Source: Gemmiger formicilis
GTDB lineage: Bacteria; Bacillota; Clostridia; Oscillospirales; Ruminococcaceae
Reading direction: 5' to 3'
Length of the DNA: 33,533 nt
NCBI RefSeq assembly: GCF_016900095.1
Contig: NZ_JACJJP010000034.1
Span: 1-33,533, forward strand
In this document: positions 33,456-33,533 of the stretch, piece by piece
Layout: every line of letters starts with the position of its first letter
Position numbering within the stretch: the first letter of the stretch is position 1
Made by a program: the position numbers and the translations under genes
The notes under the pieces: generated by a model
Databases searched by the model: none
What the model saw: the letters and a program-made list of their open reading frames with translations, nothing else
What the model was told of the DNA's origin: nothing

Positions 33456-33526
33456 AGCCATTAGGGCTCCTGTAAAATGAAAGTTGTCCAGACAATCACG
33501 ATACAAAGGAGAAAACCCTAATGGCT
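33456..33526. repeat. Inverted repeat enclosing the start of the last gene
   Basis: AGCCATTAGGG (33456-33466) is the exact inverse complement of CCCTAATGGCT (33516-33526), which contains the ATG of the following gene. Between them lies a small dyad TTGTC-CA-GACAA (33484-33495). In RNA the arms could hide the start codon. They could equally be ends of an insertion element or regulator sites. Confidence 0.55.
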
Positions 33527-33533
33527 CAAAAGA
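33521..33533 (+). CDS. Start of an unidentified gene (partial, 4 codons visible)
   Basis: ATG at 33521 reads M-A-Q-K before the window ends. AAAGGAGA lies 8-10 nt upstream, a good ribosome site, and TATAAT at 33419-33424 could be its promoter -10. Too little is present to name a product; a transposase or another cargo gene are both possible. Confidence 0.5.

Larger units (their letters stand above)
33057..33520. other. Non-coding stretch with palindrome array
   Basis: No convincing gene. From left to right: an imperfect 12-bp inverted repeat (GCATCACTCATT at 33118-33129 against 33154-33165, one mismatch), three palindromes with a common core (33245-33279, 33292-33320, 33344-33368), a TATAAT at 33419-33424 without a clear -35, and an 11-bp inverted repeat that encloses the start of the next gene. 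Confidence 0.7.

Noticed and set aside
11076-33533. Search for an integrase, attachment repeats and tRNA target
   Set aside because: No site-specific recombinase, tRNA gene or convincing direct repeat pair was found, so element ends cannot be placed within the window.

Overview
The window looks like a chromosomal segment of a GC-rich gut Clostridium relative (Oscillospiraceae, of the Faecalibacterium/Gemmiger/Subdoligranulum type). This is inferred from gene content (pyruvate phosphate dikinase, Mfd, Pth, strong GGAGG ribosome sites, TnpV/MobC-type mobile genes) and from the contrast between a GC-rich backbone and AT-rich cargo. No rRNA, tRNA or CRISPR array was seen.

Backbone, 1 to about 11,240. 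On the minus strand, reading right to left, are: a GlmU-like acetyltransferase domain protein, a 90-residue hypothetical protein, peptidyl-tRNA hydrolase (pth), the transcription-repair coupling factor (mfd), a foldase-like lipoprotein with its own promoter and terminator, and a secreted protein with a 5'-nucleotidase C-terminal-like domain that runs off the left edge. On the plus strand is ppdK, divergent from the GlmU-like gene. A short orphan coding remnant and a strong terminator follow ppdK.

Mobile module, about 11,385 to 14,940, all plus strand: a ParB-like protein, TnpV, a candidate oriT hairpin region, a MobC-like relaxosome protein, a MOBP-type relaxase and a small conserved hypothetical. 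No integrase and no conjugation pore are present, so this looks like part of a mobilizable element or a larger element whose other genes lie outside.

Cargo and defence region, about 14,945 to 33,060. A divergent XRE regulator / SLOG-family pair shares an operator with three copies of an 8-bp repeat. Next is a type I restriction-modification locus, hsdR-hsdM-hsdS, in which hsdM carries an in-frame amber stop between methyltransferase motifs I and IV. A 1235-residue protein follows, with a nuclease-like N-terminus, a long TPR-like middle, a possible GreA/B-C-like segment and a PIN-like C-terminus. Then comes a two-gene pair resembling Kiwa (KwaA membrane protein, KwaB DUF4868 protein). Last is a tightly packed run of a PLD-helicase-DUF3427 protein, a small PD-(D/E)XK nuclease, a MutT-type Nudix hydrolase, a CoiA-like zinc-finger nuclease and a PDDEXK_4-type nuclease.

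Right edge, 33,057 to 33,533: a non-coding stretch with three palindromes sharing the core GGCCAAnTTGGCC, then the first codons of another gene whose start sits in one arm of an 11-bp inverted repeat. The cargo reads as a multi-layer anti-phage island. The least explained parts are the large TPR-PIN protein, the helicase/nuclease/Nudix cluster, and the palindrome array.
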